Below, piece by piece: positions 42,582 through 50,263 of a DNA stretch of 60,565 nucleotides (within the stretch, counting starts at the first letter, position 1; each line of letters opens with the position of its first letter). The notes under the pieces were generated by a model. That model ran no database searches, was not told where the DNA came from, and worked only from the letters and a program-made list of their open reading frames with translations. The position numbers and the translations under genes are program-made. The DNA comes from Gemmatimonadota bacterium (GTDB lineage Bacteria > Gemmatimonadota > Gemmatimonadetes > Gemmatimonadales > Gemmatimonadaceae), in the NCBI GenBank assembly GCA_031127075.1, contig JARIFA010000008.1, positions 1-60,565 of the forward strand. The letters are read 5' to 3'.

Positions 42582-44755
42582 CAGCCGGCGCTCCGAGCGG
42601 AAGGGAGGAGCGCGGCCACTTCGGGAAGCCGCATCACGACGGCCCATGGGGCATCGGCGACCACCGCACCGGCTCGCAGGACGAGGACGCGGTCACAGGC
42701 GGCGAGGAGATCGCGCGTGTGCGAGACCACGAGGAGCGTCCAGGGTGCGTCGGCGGCGGTGAGCACATCGATGAGTTCCTGCCGCGCCGACGGCTCGACC
42801 GTGGAGAGGCACTCGTCGATCAGCAGGAGGCGCGGACGGGTGACGATCGCCCGCGCGAGCAGCAGGCGCACACGGAGCGTCGACGGGAGACCGCGCCCGC
42901 CGTTCTCGACGAGCGTCCGGAGACCGGCCGGCAGACGCTGCACCTGCGCGTGGGCCCCGACCCGATCGAGCGCCGCGACGACGGCGGCGGCATCGATACC
43001 CGACCGACCGAGGCTGATGTTGTCCTCCAGGGTCCCCTCGAACAGGCCCGCCCCACCCAGCACGAGCCCGACACGGTCGCGGATCGACGCCGGCTCGAGG
43101 TCGCGGAGGGTCAGGTCATCGAGCAAGACGGTCCCCTCGGTGCCCTCCAGCAGCCCCGCAAGCGCCGCGAGCAGCGTCGTCTCGCCGGAGCCATCGGGCC
43201 CCGTGATGGCGACGCGCGCGCCCGGCGCCAGTCGGAAGGCGATGTTCGAGAGCGCCGGGCGGTCGGCGTCCGGATAGCTGTAGCTGAGCCCCTCGACCTC
43301 GAGCGACGCCCCCGTCTCCCCCGCGGGGAGGGGAAGTCCCTGCGTCGACTCGAGCGGGAGATCCGTGACCGCACCGAGCTTGTCGACCGAGGTGAGCACA
43401 TCGTAGACCTCGGCGAGCGAGCCGACGAGCTTCTCGATCCCCGCGAGCACGGTGACGATCACCAACTCCGCGGCGACGAACTGCCCGAGGGTGATCTGCC
43501 GGTCGATGACGAGGAGGCTGCCGAGGATCAGCAGCGCGCCCGTGACGAGCGTCTTGAACCCGATCGCCGCCATCGCCTGGATCACGAGCACCCGGAAGTG
43601 CCGCTCACGATAGTGCAGATAGCCGGCGACCTGCCCATCCATCCGCTCGAGCGCGGGGGTCGCACGGCCGGCGGCCTTGAAGGCAACAACGGAGCGCGCC
43701 ACCTCCTCGAGCCAGTGCGCGGTGCGGTACTTGTACGCGCTCTCCATCTGGCTCGTCTCGAGCCCGCGCGGGCCAGTGAGTCGAAGGATGAGCCAGAGGA
43801 GCCCCACGAGCCCGAGCCCGAAGAGCGTGAAGTACGGATGGTAGAAGGTCAGCAGCAAGAGCCCGAAGATGACCTGTAGCAACGCGGTCGTCGTCCCGGT
43901 CAGGAGCTTGCCGAGGCTCTTCTGAATGGTGACGACCTCGAAGAAGCGGTTCATCCGCTCGGGCAGGTCCGTCGCCCACGCCGCCTCTGTGCTGACCCGC
44001 GGAATCCGGATGGCGAACTCGAGCGCGATCCGCGCGAAAATGCGCTGTTGGATCCGCTCGACCGCCCGCAGTTGGAAGACCTGCAGCACCCCGGTGGCAA
44101 GGGTCCCAAGCACGACGAACCCGATCAGCAGCACCACCGGCTGCAGGAAGAGCCCCCCCGACACGAGGCCGATGATCGCCTGCACGCCGAGCGGCAGCGT
44201 GAGGCTGAGCAGGCCGACGAGGGTCGCGTAGGCGTAGACGAGGATGATGTTCCCCTTCTCGAGCAGGAGCAGCTCGAGGAGTCGGTCGACCGGTCGGCGC
44301 TCCGCGGACGCGGGGGACGCGGTCACCGAGGTCGGCACGGGGATCACCATCGCCGCGAGAGCATCGGGGCCACCGAGGGAGCGAAGGAAGGCCTCGGGCG
44401 CCGCAGCCTCGGGCGACGCGATGCCGTCGGGGCCGACCCGTCGGACGACCGGTCCCGCCTCGCCCGGCTCGACGATGGCGAAGACGATGTCACCAGCCGT
44501 CGTCGGAGCGACCAGGGCGATCGGCCCCTCGAGGTCGCGCAGGGCCTCGGCGAGTTCGACCGGCCGCACGGAACGGCGGAGCACGGCGAGCTGGACGCGC
44601 CGGGCGGCATCGACCAGAAGGTCCGTCGACGCCTCCACGGTCCCGGCCGTGCGGCCGAGCCGCCGGACGGCATCGCGGCGTGCGGCAGCGTCGATCGAGA
44701 GCCCGGCGTGCTCCGCTAGGCGGTCAAGGATGTGGGTAATCTGCGTCGTGAACAT
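42581..44755 (-). CDS. ABC exporter with C39-like N-terminus and degenerate ATPase domain
   Basis: 724 residues. N-terminal 150 residues resemble a catalytically dead C39-like domain (no Cys/His pair); ABC membrane domain about 160-460 (VLVYAYATLVGLLSLTLPLGVQ-type helices, TFYHPYFTLFGLGLVGLLWL); nucleotide-binding domain from about 495. The Walker A motif reads GPDGSGETT: Glu525 replaces the invariant lysine. The Q-loop glutamine is absent (GLVLGGAGLFEGT), and the signature LSGGQ is GLPSTLRVR. Walker B with catalytic Glu (LLLIDECLS) and the H-loop (VVSHTRD) remain. Probably unable to hydrolyse ATP normally at its own site. Type-I-secretion-like operon with adaptor and TolC-like genes; cargo unknown. 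Confidence 0.85.
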   Translation of the reverse strand: MFTTQITHILDRLAEHAGLSIDAAARRDAVRRLGRTAGTVEASTDLLVDAARRVQLAVLRRSVRPVELAEALRDLEGPIALVAPTTAGDIVFAIVEPGEAGPVVRRVGPDGIASPEAAAPEAFLRSLGGPDALAAMVIPVPTSVTASPASAERRPVDRLLELLLLEKGNIILVYAYATLVGLLSLTLPLGVQAIIGLVSGGLFLQPVVLLIGFVVLGTLATGVLQVFQLRAVERIQQRIFARIALEFAIRIPRVSTEAAWATDLPERMNRFFEVVTIQKSLGKLLTGTTTALLQVIFGLLLLTFYHPYFTLFGLGLVGLLWLILRLTGPRGLETSQMESAYKYRTAHWLEEVARSVVAFKAAGRATPALERMDGQVAGYLHYRERHFRVLVIQAMAAIGFKTLVTGALLILGSLLVIDRQITLGQFVAAELVIVTVLAGIEKLVGSLAEVYDVLTSVDKLGAVTDLPLESTQGLPLPAGETGASLEVEGLSYSYPDADRPALSNIAFRLAPGARVAITGPDGSGETTLLAALAGLLEGTEGTVLLDDLTLRDLEPASIRDRVGLVLGGAGLFEGTLEDNISLGRSGIDAAAVVAALDRVGAHAQVQRLPAGLRTLVENGGRGLPSTLRVRLLLARAIVTRPRLLLIDECLSTVEPSARQELIDVLTAADAPWTLLVVSHTRDLLAACDRVLVLRAGAVVADAPWAVVMRLPEVAALLPSARSAG

Positions 44756-44854
44756 CGAAATCGGCGCGGCGTGCTGATTAACGGGAGAAAAATCGTCAGG
44801 ATTTCTCCTCAGGTAAACCCCGGACGCCGGTTTTTGTTCACACGGCCACTGGGG

Positions 44855-45691
44855 TCAGGGCGCCGGGCGGATCAGCGCCCGGACGCTCTCCGGCGGCTGG
44901 ATGGCCGCGGCGTCCGCGCGGTCGAACTCCACCGCGGCGATCCGCAGCACCGTCTCCAGCATCGACGTCCGCTGCACGCGCGTCGTCGGCAGGAGGAGCG
45001 CCCCGAAGCGCTGGTAATCGGCGAGGACGGCGACGATCTCCATCGCGCCCTGCGGCCCCTCGACGCTGGTGCGGACCCCGGCGCTCAACCCGGTCGCGGT
45101 ATCGAAGTACTCGGTGAGTTCCTCCCCGGTGCGGCGGACCAGCCGTACCGGGAACGCCTCCCGCCCCTCGAACCGCTCAACCGGCAAGGCCGTCACCGAC
45201 GCGAACTGTCCCAGGTCATGCAGGTCGGCGAAGAAGTCAGCCTGCGTCGCCATCATCGCCGCCTCGGGGCCCCGCAGCACCCGCGGCCCCTGCCCCGGCT
45301 GGATCGACCACGCGGTCGTCCCATCGTGGCCCGTCAGCAGCTCGCCCATCGGACCGAGCGTGGCGCGGAGGAGGAAGCGGTTCGGCTTGACCTTCACGAT
45401 CTCCAGCGGCGCCTCGAGCCCCACCATCGGCACGCCGAACGTCCCGGTGAGCCGCATCGACGTGAGCCCCTCGAAGGCGGCGCGCCCGCCGACGAGCGAG
45501 TCGTGCCGCGCGATCAGCGCCTCCGCCAACGGCAACCCAGCGGACGCGCGCGATGACGAGGTCTGGGCGGCGGTCCCCGCAGCGCCCTGCGCCCCTGCGG
45601 CGACGACCGGCATCGCCACGGCGAGGGCGACCGCGGCGAGACCGGTACGGCCCAGGCGGGATGACACAGCATGGCAGACGAGCGATGACAC
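44855..45691 (-). CDS. Periplasmic LolA/LppX-like protein
   Basis: 278 residues if it starts at GTG 45691, chosen because GGAG lies eight bases ahead; ATG 45724 (289 residues) is the alternative but has no ribosome site and overlaps a likely -10 box. Signal peptide RTGLAAVALAVAMPVVAAGAQ. Then a helix (LPLAEALIARHDSLVGGRAAFEGL) and antiparallel strands (SMRLTGTFGVPMVGLEAPLEIVKVKPNRFLLR; YFDTATGLSAGVRTSVEG; YQRFGALLLPTTRVQRTSM), the layout of LolA-fold outer-membrane lipoprotein-sorting proteins. Ligand unknown. Precedes the ABC gene by 99 bases on the same strand. Confidence 0.65.
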   Translation of the reverse strand: MSSLVCHAVSSRLGRTGLAAVALAVAMPVVAAGAQGAAGTAAQTSSSRASAGLPLAEALIARHDSLVGGRAAFEGLTSMRLTGTFGVPMVGLEAPLEIVKVKPNRFLLRATLGPMGELLTGHDGTTAWSIQPGQGPRVLRGPEAAMMATQADFFADLHDLGQFASVTALPVERFEGREAFPVRLVRRTGEELTEYFDTATGLSAGVRTSVEGPQGAMEIVAVLADYQRFGALLLPTTRVQRTSMLETVLRIAAVEFDRADAAAIQPPESVRALIRPAP

Positions 45692-45717
45692 GGCGGTGGC
45701 TCCGGATTCGGGTCGAC

Positions 45718-45726
45718 GTATCATAC
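45718..45726. promoter_or_regulatory. Symmetric divergent -10 candidate
   Basis: GTATCATAC reads nearly the same on both strands: TATCAT (plus, 45719-45724) and TATGAT (minus, 45720-45725). It could serve as -10 for the Hsp15 gene, whose ATG 45731 would be leaderless, and for the LolA-like gene, giving a leader of about 20 bases before GTG 45691. No good -35 was found for either. Confidence 0.3.
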
Positions 45727-45730
45727 ACCG

Positions 45731-46141
45731 ATGCACCCCGACGCCTCCGACCGCGGCCCATCGACGACGCCCGTCCGCCTCGACAAGTGGCTCTGGGCCG
45801 CCCGCTTCTTCAAGACGCGGTCCCTCGCCACGGAGGCGGTGGACGGCGGGAAGGTGCAGGTGAACGGCGACCGGGTGAAGCCGGCCAAACCCGTCCGCCC
45901 CGGCGACGAGATCCGCCTCCGCCTCGGGCCGTACGAACACGTGTTGCGGGTGCTCGGCACCGCGGAGCGACGAGGCCCGGCGTCGGTGGCAGCGACGCTC
46001 TACGAGGAGACGGAAGCGTCCCGGACGGCGCGGGAGCGGCTCCATTGGCAGCTCACCGCGGCGGCGCCGGCGCTCGACCCGGAGAAGGGGCGCCCGACGA
46101 AGAAGGATCGCCGGACGTTGGACCGCTTCCGGGACCGGTGA
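45731..46141 (+). CDS. hslR: S4-domain heat-shock protein 15 (Hsp15)
   Basis: 136 residues. S4 RNA-binding domain from VRLDKWLWAARFFKTRSLATEAVDGG through KVQVNGDRVKPAKPVRPGDEIRLRL, then a basic alpha tail (GRPTKKDRRTLDRFRDR), the HslR/Hsp15 layout. Hsp15 binds 50S subunits carrying stranded nascent peptidyl-tRNA. No Shine-Dalgarno precedes the ATG. With ArfB 7 kb away, two ribosome-rescue factors are in this window. Confidence 0.88.
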   Translation: MHPDASDRGPSTTPVRLDKWLWAARFFKTRSLATEAVDGGKVQVNGDRVKPAKPVRPGDEIRLRLGPYEHVLRVLGTAERRGPASVAATLYEETEASRTARERLHWQLTAAAPALDPEKGRPTKKDRRTLDRFRDR

Positions 46142-46221
46142 GCGCGCCCGGCGAGTGGCGGGAACGGCCGGGCGCCGATTAGCGTTCCGCCATCACCGCA
46201 CCATCCTCCGGAGATTCAGGT

Positions 46222-46380
46222 ATGTCGGGTAGCACCGCACCGCACGATCCGAACAAGCTCGGCTGGGGCTTCGCCACGGCCATCATCGTGCTCGCCGTCG
46301 TCGCGAACCTCGCGGCCTACACGATCCACAAGGCGACCTACCTCAAGCCTGACGCCCCGGCGGCCTCCGCCGAGCACTAG
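46222..46380 (+). CDS. 52-residue single-pass membrane protein
   Basis: A small gene of 53 codons including TAG, with GGAG eight bases before its ATG. The start MSGSTAPHDPNKLGWGF is polar, one helix follows (ATAIIVLAVVANLAAYTIH), and the tail is KATYLKPDAPAASAEH. I do not recognise the family. Support for it being real: ribosome site, strong third-position G/C preference, a coherent single transmembrane design and a fit in an otherwise empty 260-base gap between the Hsp15 gene and infA. A small subunit of a respiratory or transport complex is possible but unproved. Confidence 0.7.
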   Translation: MSGSTAPHDPNKLGWGFATAIIVLAVVANLAAYTIHKATYLKPDAPAASAEH

Positions 46381-46404
46381 CCCCGGCCGACGCGCCGTTG
46401 CGCG

Positions 46405-46626
46405 TCAGGTCTTGTGACGGAAGGTGATCCGGCCGCGGCTGAGGTCGTACGGCGACACCTCGACCGTCACGCGATCGCCCTGGAGCACCCGGATGCGGAA
46501 GCGCCGCATCTTCCCTGCCATCGTCGCGAGCACGTCGTGTCCATTCGAGAGGAGGACGCGGAACGTCGCGCTGGGGAGCACTTCGCTGACGGTGCCTTCG
46601 AGTTCGATCGCTTCTTCTTTGGCCAT
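46405..46626 (-). CDS. infA: Translation initiation factor IF-1
   Basis: 73 residues from ATG 46626. [51 protein letters not shown] and [18 protein letters not shown] are the S1-like OB-fold of IF-1, nearly invariant in bacteria. It blocks the A site during 30S initiation. Found alone rather than in the spc/alpha ribosomal operon, as in many phyla. Confidence 0.97.
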   Translation of the reverse strand: MAKEEAIELEGTVSEVLPSATFRVLLSNGHDVLATMAGKMRRFRIRVLQGDRVTVEVSPYDLSRGRITFRHKT

Positions 46627-46728
46627 GTGATCCGGTACGGGTGAACCCGAAAGGTACCCGGCGCCCGGAGGGCGCGGGAGTGGGGCGGCGCCTTGTGCCG
46701 CCCCCGCGCCGGCGGGTACCCTCCCCAA

Positions 46729-47295
46729 ATGGACCCCCTGGAGAGCGTCGCCGTCGTCTTCGGCATCGTGAGCGTCTGGCTCAGCACGCGGGAGCATCTG
46801 CTCAGTTGGCCGACGGCGATCGTGAACGTCTCGCTCTACTTCCTCGTCTTCCGCGAGGCCCGACTCTACGCCGACATGGGGCTGCAGGTCGTCTACCTGG
46901 TGCTCTCGCTGTACGGCTGGTACGAGTGGCGCTTCGGGGGAACCGACCGTACTGAGCTCCCCGTCACCCGGGCGTCGCGCCGTCACGCCTGGACGCTCGG
47001 TGCCCTCGGCGTCGCCGGCACGGTCGCGCTCGGCACGCTGCTCGCGCGCTCGACCGACGCCGCCCTCCCCTACCTCGACTCCGCGCTCGCCGTCACGAGC
47101 CTCTGCGCCCAGTGGATGATGACGCGGAAGCTCGTCGAGAACTGGCTCGTCTGGGTCGTCGCCGACGTCGTGTATGTAGGGATGTTCGCCGCGAAGGGGC
47201 TCTGGCTCACCGCGGGCCTCTACGCCGTCTTCCTCGGCCTCGCCGTCTCCGGGTATCGCAGCTGGCTCGCGTCGTGGCAGCGCCGCACCGCGTAG
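46729..47295 (+). CDS. pnuC: Nicotinamide riboside transporter PnuC
   Basis: 188 residues from ATG 46729. Seven hydrophobic helices and the PnuC motifs [39 protein letters not shown] and [21 protein letters not shown] (with W-x-x-W and N-W residues that line the riboside pathway). Facilitates diffusion of nicotinamide riboside, trapped by phosphorylation. The next gene, overlapping by 22 bases, encodes a NadR-like kinase, making a complete salvage pair. Confidence 0.93.
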   Translation: MDPLESVAVVFGIVSVWLSTREHLLSWPTAIVNVSLYFLVFREARLYADMGLQVVYLVLSLYGWYEWRFGGTDRTELPVTRASRRHAWTLGALGVAGTVALGTLLARSTDAALPYLDSALAVTSLCAQWMMTRKLVENWLVWVVADVVYVGMFAAKGLWLTAGLYAVFLGLAVSGYRSWLASWQRRTA

Positions 47296-47798
47296 TCCTC
47301 ATCGGCCCGGAGTGCACGGGAAAGACGACGCTGGCGCGCGGACTCGCCGCCGCCCTCGGCGCGCCCTGGACGCCGGAGGCCGCGCGCCTCGTCGCAGAGG
47401 CGTCGTCCGCCCCGCTCTCATCGGCGACCGTGGAGCCGATCGCTCGACTGGCGATGGCCCTGGATGACGCGGCGCGCGCCTCCGCGGCCCGCACCGTCGT
47501 GCACGACACCGACCTCGTGAGCACGGTCGTCTACGCGCGGCACTATTACGGCACCTGTCCCGCCTGGATCATCGAGGAGGCGCGGGCCCGACGCGCCGAC
47601 CGCTATCTCGTCTGCACCCCCGATCTGCCCTGGCGCGCCGACGGGGTCCGCGACCGACCCGAGGCGCGCTCGGCATGGCTCCAGTCCTTCCTCGACGCCC
47701 TGGACGCAATCGGCGCCCGTCCCGCCCTGGTGAGCGGGACGGGCGCCGCTCGGCTCGCGGCGGCGCGGGCAGCCCTCGGGGACCGCGGCGCGTCGTGA
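47274..47798 (+). CDS. NadR-like ribosylnicotinamide kinase (AAA P-loop)
   Basis: 174 residues from GTG 47274, inside the end of pnuC. P-loop [17 protein letters not shown] (Lys17), [50 protein letters not shown]: the kinase domain of NadR. The N-terminal HTH and NMN adenylyltransferase domains of full NadR are absent, so it would yield NMN from nicotinamide riboside and leave adenylylation to another enzyme. Partnership with PnuC is inferred from the overlap. A perfect 14-base inverted repeat lies near its 3' end. Confidence 0.88.
   Translation: MAAPHRVVLIGPECTGKTTLARGLAAALGAPWTPEAARLVAEASSAPLSSATVEPIARLAMALDDAARASAARTVVHDTDLVSTVVYARHYYGTCPAWIIEEARARRADRYLVCTPDLPWRADGVRDRPEARSAWLQSFLDALDAIGARPALVSGTGAARLAAARAALGDRGAS
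47712..47747. repeat. Perfect 14-base inverted repeat inside the kinase gene
   Basis: Arms 47712-47725 and 47734-47747 are exact reverse complements (GGCGCCCGTCCCGC) with an 8-base loop, 51 bases before the stop codon. The pairing is entirely within coding sequence for [16 protein letters not shown]. Confidence 0.75.
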
Positions 47799-47802
47799 GG
47801 GT

Positions 47803-47833
47803 CTGAAGGGGGGATTTCCTCCTTCCCCGTCAG
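47803..47833. terminator. Hairpin between convergent kinase gene and pilC
   Basis: CTGA-A-GGGG at 47803 onward can pair with CCCC-G-TCAG ending at 47833 (eight pairs, one mismatch), in the 49-base gap between two convergent stops. No T-run. A weak bidirectional terminator candidate. Confidence 0.3.
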
Positions 47834-47847
47834 GCCACCACCGGCGC

Positions 47848-49041
47848 TTACGCGCCGACGGTGTTGATCATATCGAAGATCGGGAGGTACATCGCCACGA
47901 CCATGCCGCCGACGACGACACCGAGGAAGACGATCATCACGGGCTCCAGCAGGGAGAGGAGCCCGCTCACCGCCGCGTCGACCTCCTCGTCGTAGAAGTC
48001 GGCGATCTTCGCGAGCATCTCGTCGAGGCCACCCGTCTGCTCGCCGACGGCGATCATCGAGATCACCATCGGCGGGAAGACCTTGCTCTTCTGCAGCGGG
48101 GCCGAGATGGTGTCCCCCCCGGCGATCGAGGTGCGCGAGGCGAGGATGGCGTCGGAGACGACGCGGTTGCCGGCGGTCTTCGCGGTGATCTCGAGGCCGT
48201 CGAGGATGCTCACGCCGGAGCTGAGGAGCGTGCCGAGGGTGCGCGTGAATCGCGAGACGGCGGACTTGCGGAGGACATCGCCGAGGATCGGGGCGCGGAG
48301 GAGGAGCCCGTCGATGACGAGTTGCCCCTGAGAGGTCGCGTAGTAGCGTCGGAAGGCCTGCAACGCGACGAAGGCGGCCACGATCAGCATCCACCAGTAG
48401 CCCTTCAGGAACGCCGACATCGCGATGACGATCCGGGTCGGGAGCGGGAGCGCCAGGCCGACCGAGCTGAACATGTTCTGGAAGGTCGGGATCACGACGA
48501 TGAGCAGCACCGCGATCGCGCCACCCGCGACGCTCATAATGACGCCGGGATAGAGCATCGCGCCCTTCACCTTCCGCACGAGCGCGTCGTTCTTCTCCAT
48601 GAAGGTGGCGAGGCGCATCAGGATGGTATCCAGGATGCCGCCCGCCTCACCGGCCGCCACCATGTTCACATAGAGCTCGGTGAAGGCGTTCGGGTGCTTG
48701 GCGAGGGCGTCGGCCACCGTGTGCCCCGACTCGACGTCGAAGACCACCTGGCGGGTCACCGCTTGGAGCGTGGGGTTCTCCGATTGCTTCGAGAGGATGT
48801 CGAGGGACTGCACGAGGGGCAGCCCCGAGTTGATCATCGTAGAGAATTGCCGCGTGAAGATCACGATGTCGCGCATCGGGATCGATCCCGTCAGCTTCGC
48901 CTTGGTCGGCTCCTCGACCTTGATGACGGTGAGCTTCTGCCGACGCAGCTGCGCCATCACCTCATCGCGCGAGGCGGCCTCAAGGGTGGCGGACTTGATC
49001 TCACCCTGGGCGGTGCGGGCGGTGTACGTGAAGATGGGCAT
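47848..49041 (-). CDS. pilC: Type IV pilus platform protein PilC
   Basis: 397 residues. MPIFTYTARTAQGEIKSATLEA start; two T2SS-F domains: IVIFTRQFSTMINSGLPLVQSLDIL (about 60-180) and FTRTLGTLLSSGVSILDGLEIT (about 265-385). Three transmembrane segments (GVIMSVAGGAIAVLLIVVIPTF; YWWMLIVAAFVALQAF; PVMIVFLGVVVGGMVVAMYLPIF). Last gene of pilB-pilT-pilC; the inner-membrane platform driven by PilB and PilT. Confidence 0.96.
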   Translation of the reverse strand: MPIFTYTARTAQGEIKSATLEAASRDEVMAQLRRQKLTVIKVEEPTKAKLTGSIPMRDIVIFTRQFSTMINSGLPLVQSLDILSKQSENPTLQAVTRQVVFDVESGHTVADALAKHPNAFTELYVNMVAAGEAGGILDTILMRLATFMEKNDALVRKVKGAMLYPGVIMSVAGGAIAVLLIVVIPTFQNMFSSVGLALPLPTRIVIAMSAFLKGYWWMLIVAAFVALQAFRRYYATSQGQLVIDGLLLRAPILGDVLRKSAVSRFTRTLGTLLSSGVSILDGLEITAKTAGNRVVSDAILASRTSIAGGDTISAPLQKSKVFPPMVISMIAVGEQTGGLDEMLAKIADFYDEEVDAAVSGLLSLLEPVMIVFLGVVVGGMVVAMYLPIFDMINTVGA

Positions 49042-49065
49042 GGCGGGTCGGGGCGGGGCGCCGCG

Positions 49066-50229
49066 TCAGCGGCGCGGGGGGACGCCGGCGCTGGCGCGCG
49101 GGGCACCGGGGGCGGCCCCCGGAGTGTCATCGATGGCGGTCTTGCCGATCATGCGCAGGAACTCCGCCGGGTCGCTCGTGACGCGCAGGCACTCCTCCTC
49201 GCTGACCTCCTTCCCGAGGTAGAGCTGATACAGCGCGTCGTTGAGCGTCTGCATCCCGTGCTTCTTACCGGACTGCATCATCGAGTAGATCTGGTGGATC
49301 TTGTCGTCGCGGATGAGGGCGCGGATGGCCGGCGTGACGACGAGGATCTCCGCGGCCATCGCGCGCCCGCTCCCGGTGCGCTTCGGCAGCAACGTCTGGG
49401 TCACGATCCCCTCGAGGACGAACGCCAGCTGCGCCCGCACCTGCGACTGCTGATGGCTCGGGAAGACGTCGATGATGCGGTTGATCGCCTCGGCCGCGCT
49501 GTTCGTGTGGAGCGTCGCGAGGGCGAGGTGCCCCGTCTCCGCGATCGTCAGGCCGGCCTGGATGGTCTCGAGGTCGCGCATCTCGCCGACGAGCACGACG
49601 TCCGGGTCCTCGCGCAGCGCGTACTTCAGCGCCGACTGGAACGACTTCGTGTCGGTGCCGACCTCGCGCTGATTCACGATGCAACTGTGATGCTTGTGGA
49701 CGAACTCGATCGGGTCCTCGACCGTCAGGATGTGTCCCTTCCGCTCCCGGTTGATCTTGTCGATCATCGCCGCGAGCGTGGTGGACTTCCCGGAGCCGGT
49801 CGGACCGGTCACGAGCACGAGGCCCCGTGGCTTCTCCGCCAGCCGCGCGATGACCGGCGGCAGCCCGAGGTCGGCGAACGTCTTCACGTTCATCGGGATC
49901 TGACGCATCACGATCGCCACGGCCCCCCGCTGCTTGAAGCAGTTGCCGCGGAACCGGGCCAGGTTCTGGATGCCGAAGGAGAAGTCGAGCTCGTCCTCGA
50001 GCTCGAACCGCTTCTTCTGCGCGTCCGTCAGCACCGAGTACGCGAGCCCCATCGTGTCCTTCGGCTGGAGGACGACGTCGACCCTGGAGTCGACGATGTC
50101 CCCGTCGATGCGCAGCTTGGGCCGCTCCCCGATCGTGAGATGCAGGTCGGACGCATTGCGCTGGATCATCTCGTCCAGCAGGAGCCGCAGGTTGATCTGC
50201 GTGCCGGAGGGGCTGACGGGGAGGGTCAT
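49066..50229 (-). CDS. pilT: Pilus retraction ATPase PilT
   Basis: 387 residues from ATG 50229. NLRLLLDEMIQRNASDLHLTIGERP N-terminal PAS-like part; Walker A GPTGSGKST with Lys148-Ser149 region; Asp box DPDVVLVGEMRDLETIQ; His box LATLHTNSAAEAINRIIDVF; and VTPAIRALIRDDKIHQIYSMMQSG, the AIRNLIRE motif required for retraction. The last 25 residues are a Pro/Ala tail. Lies 34 bases after pilB and 24 before pilC. Confidence 0.96.
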   Translation of the reverse strand: MTLPVSPSGTQINLRLLLDEMIQRNASDLHLTIGERPKLRIDGDIVDSRVDVVLQPKDTMGLAYSVLTDAQKKRFELEDELDFSFGIQNLARFRGNCFKQRGAVAIVMRQIPMNVKTFADLGLPPVIARLAEKPRGLVLVTGPTGSGKSTTLAAMIDKINRERKGHILTVEDPIEFVHKHHSCIVNQREVGTDTKSFQSALKYALREDPDVVLVGEMRDLETIQAGLTIAETGHLALATLHTNSAAEAINRIIDVFPSHQQSQVRAQLAFVLEGIVTQTLLPKRTGSGRAMAAEILVVTPAIRALIRDDKIHQIYSMMQSGKKHGMQTLNDALYQLYLGKEVSEEECLRVTSDPAEFLRMIGKTAIDDTPGAAPGAPRASAGVPPRR

Positions 50230-50263
50230 CTCGGAAGCCGGGAGCGGGGGATGGGGGCGGCGG

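Noticed and set aside
44784-44808. Hairpin GGAGAAA/TTTCTCC before the ABC gene as a terminator or riboswitch
   Set aside because: Seven pairs with a two-base bulge, AT-rich, no T-run after it in the right direction and no known aptamer core.
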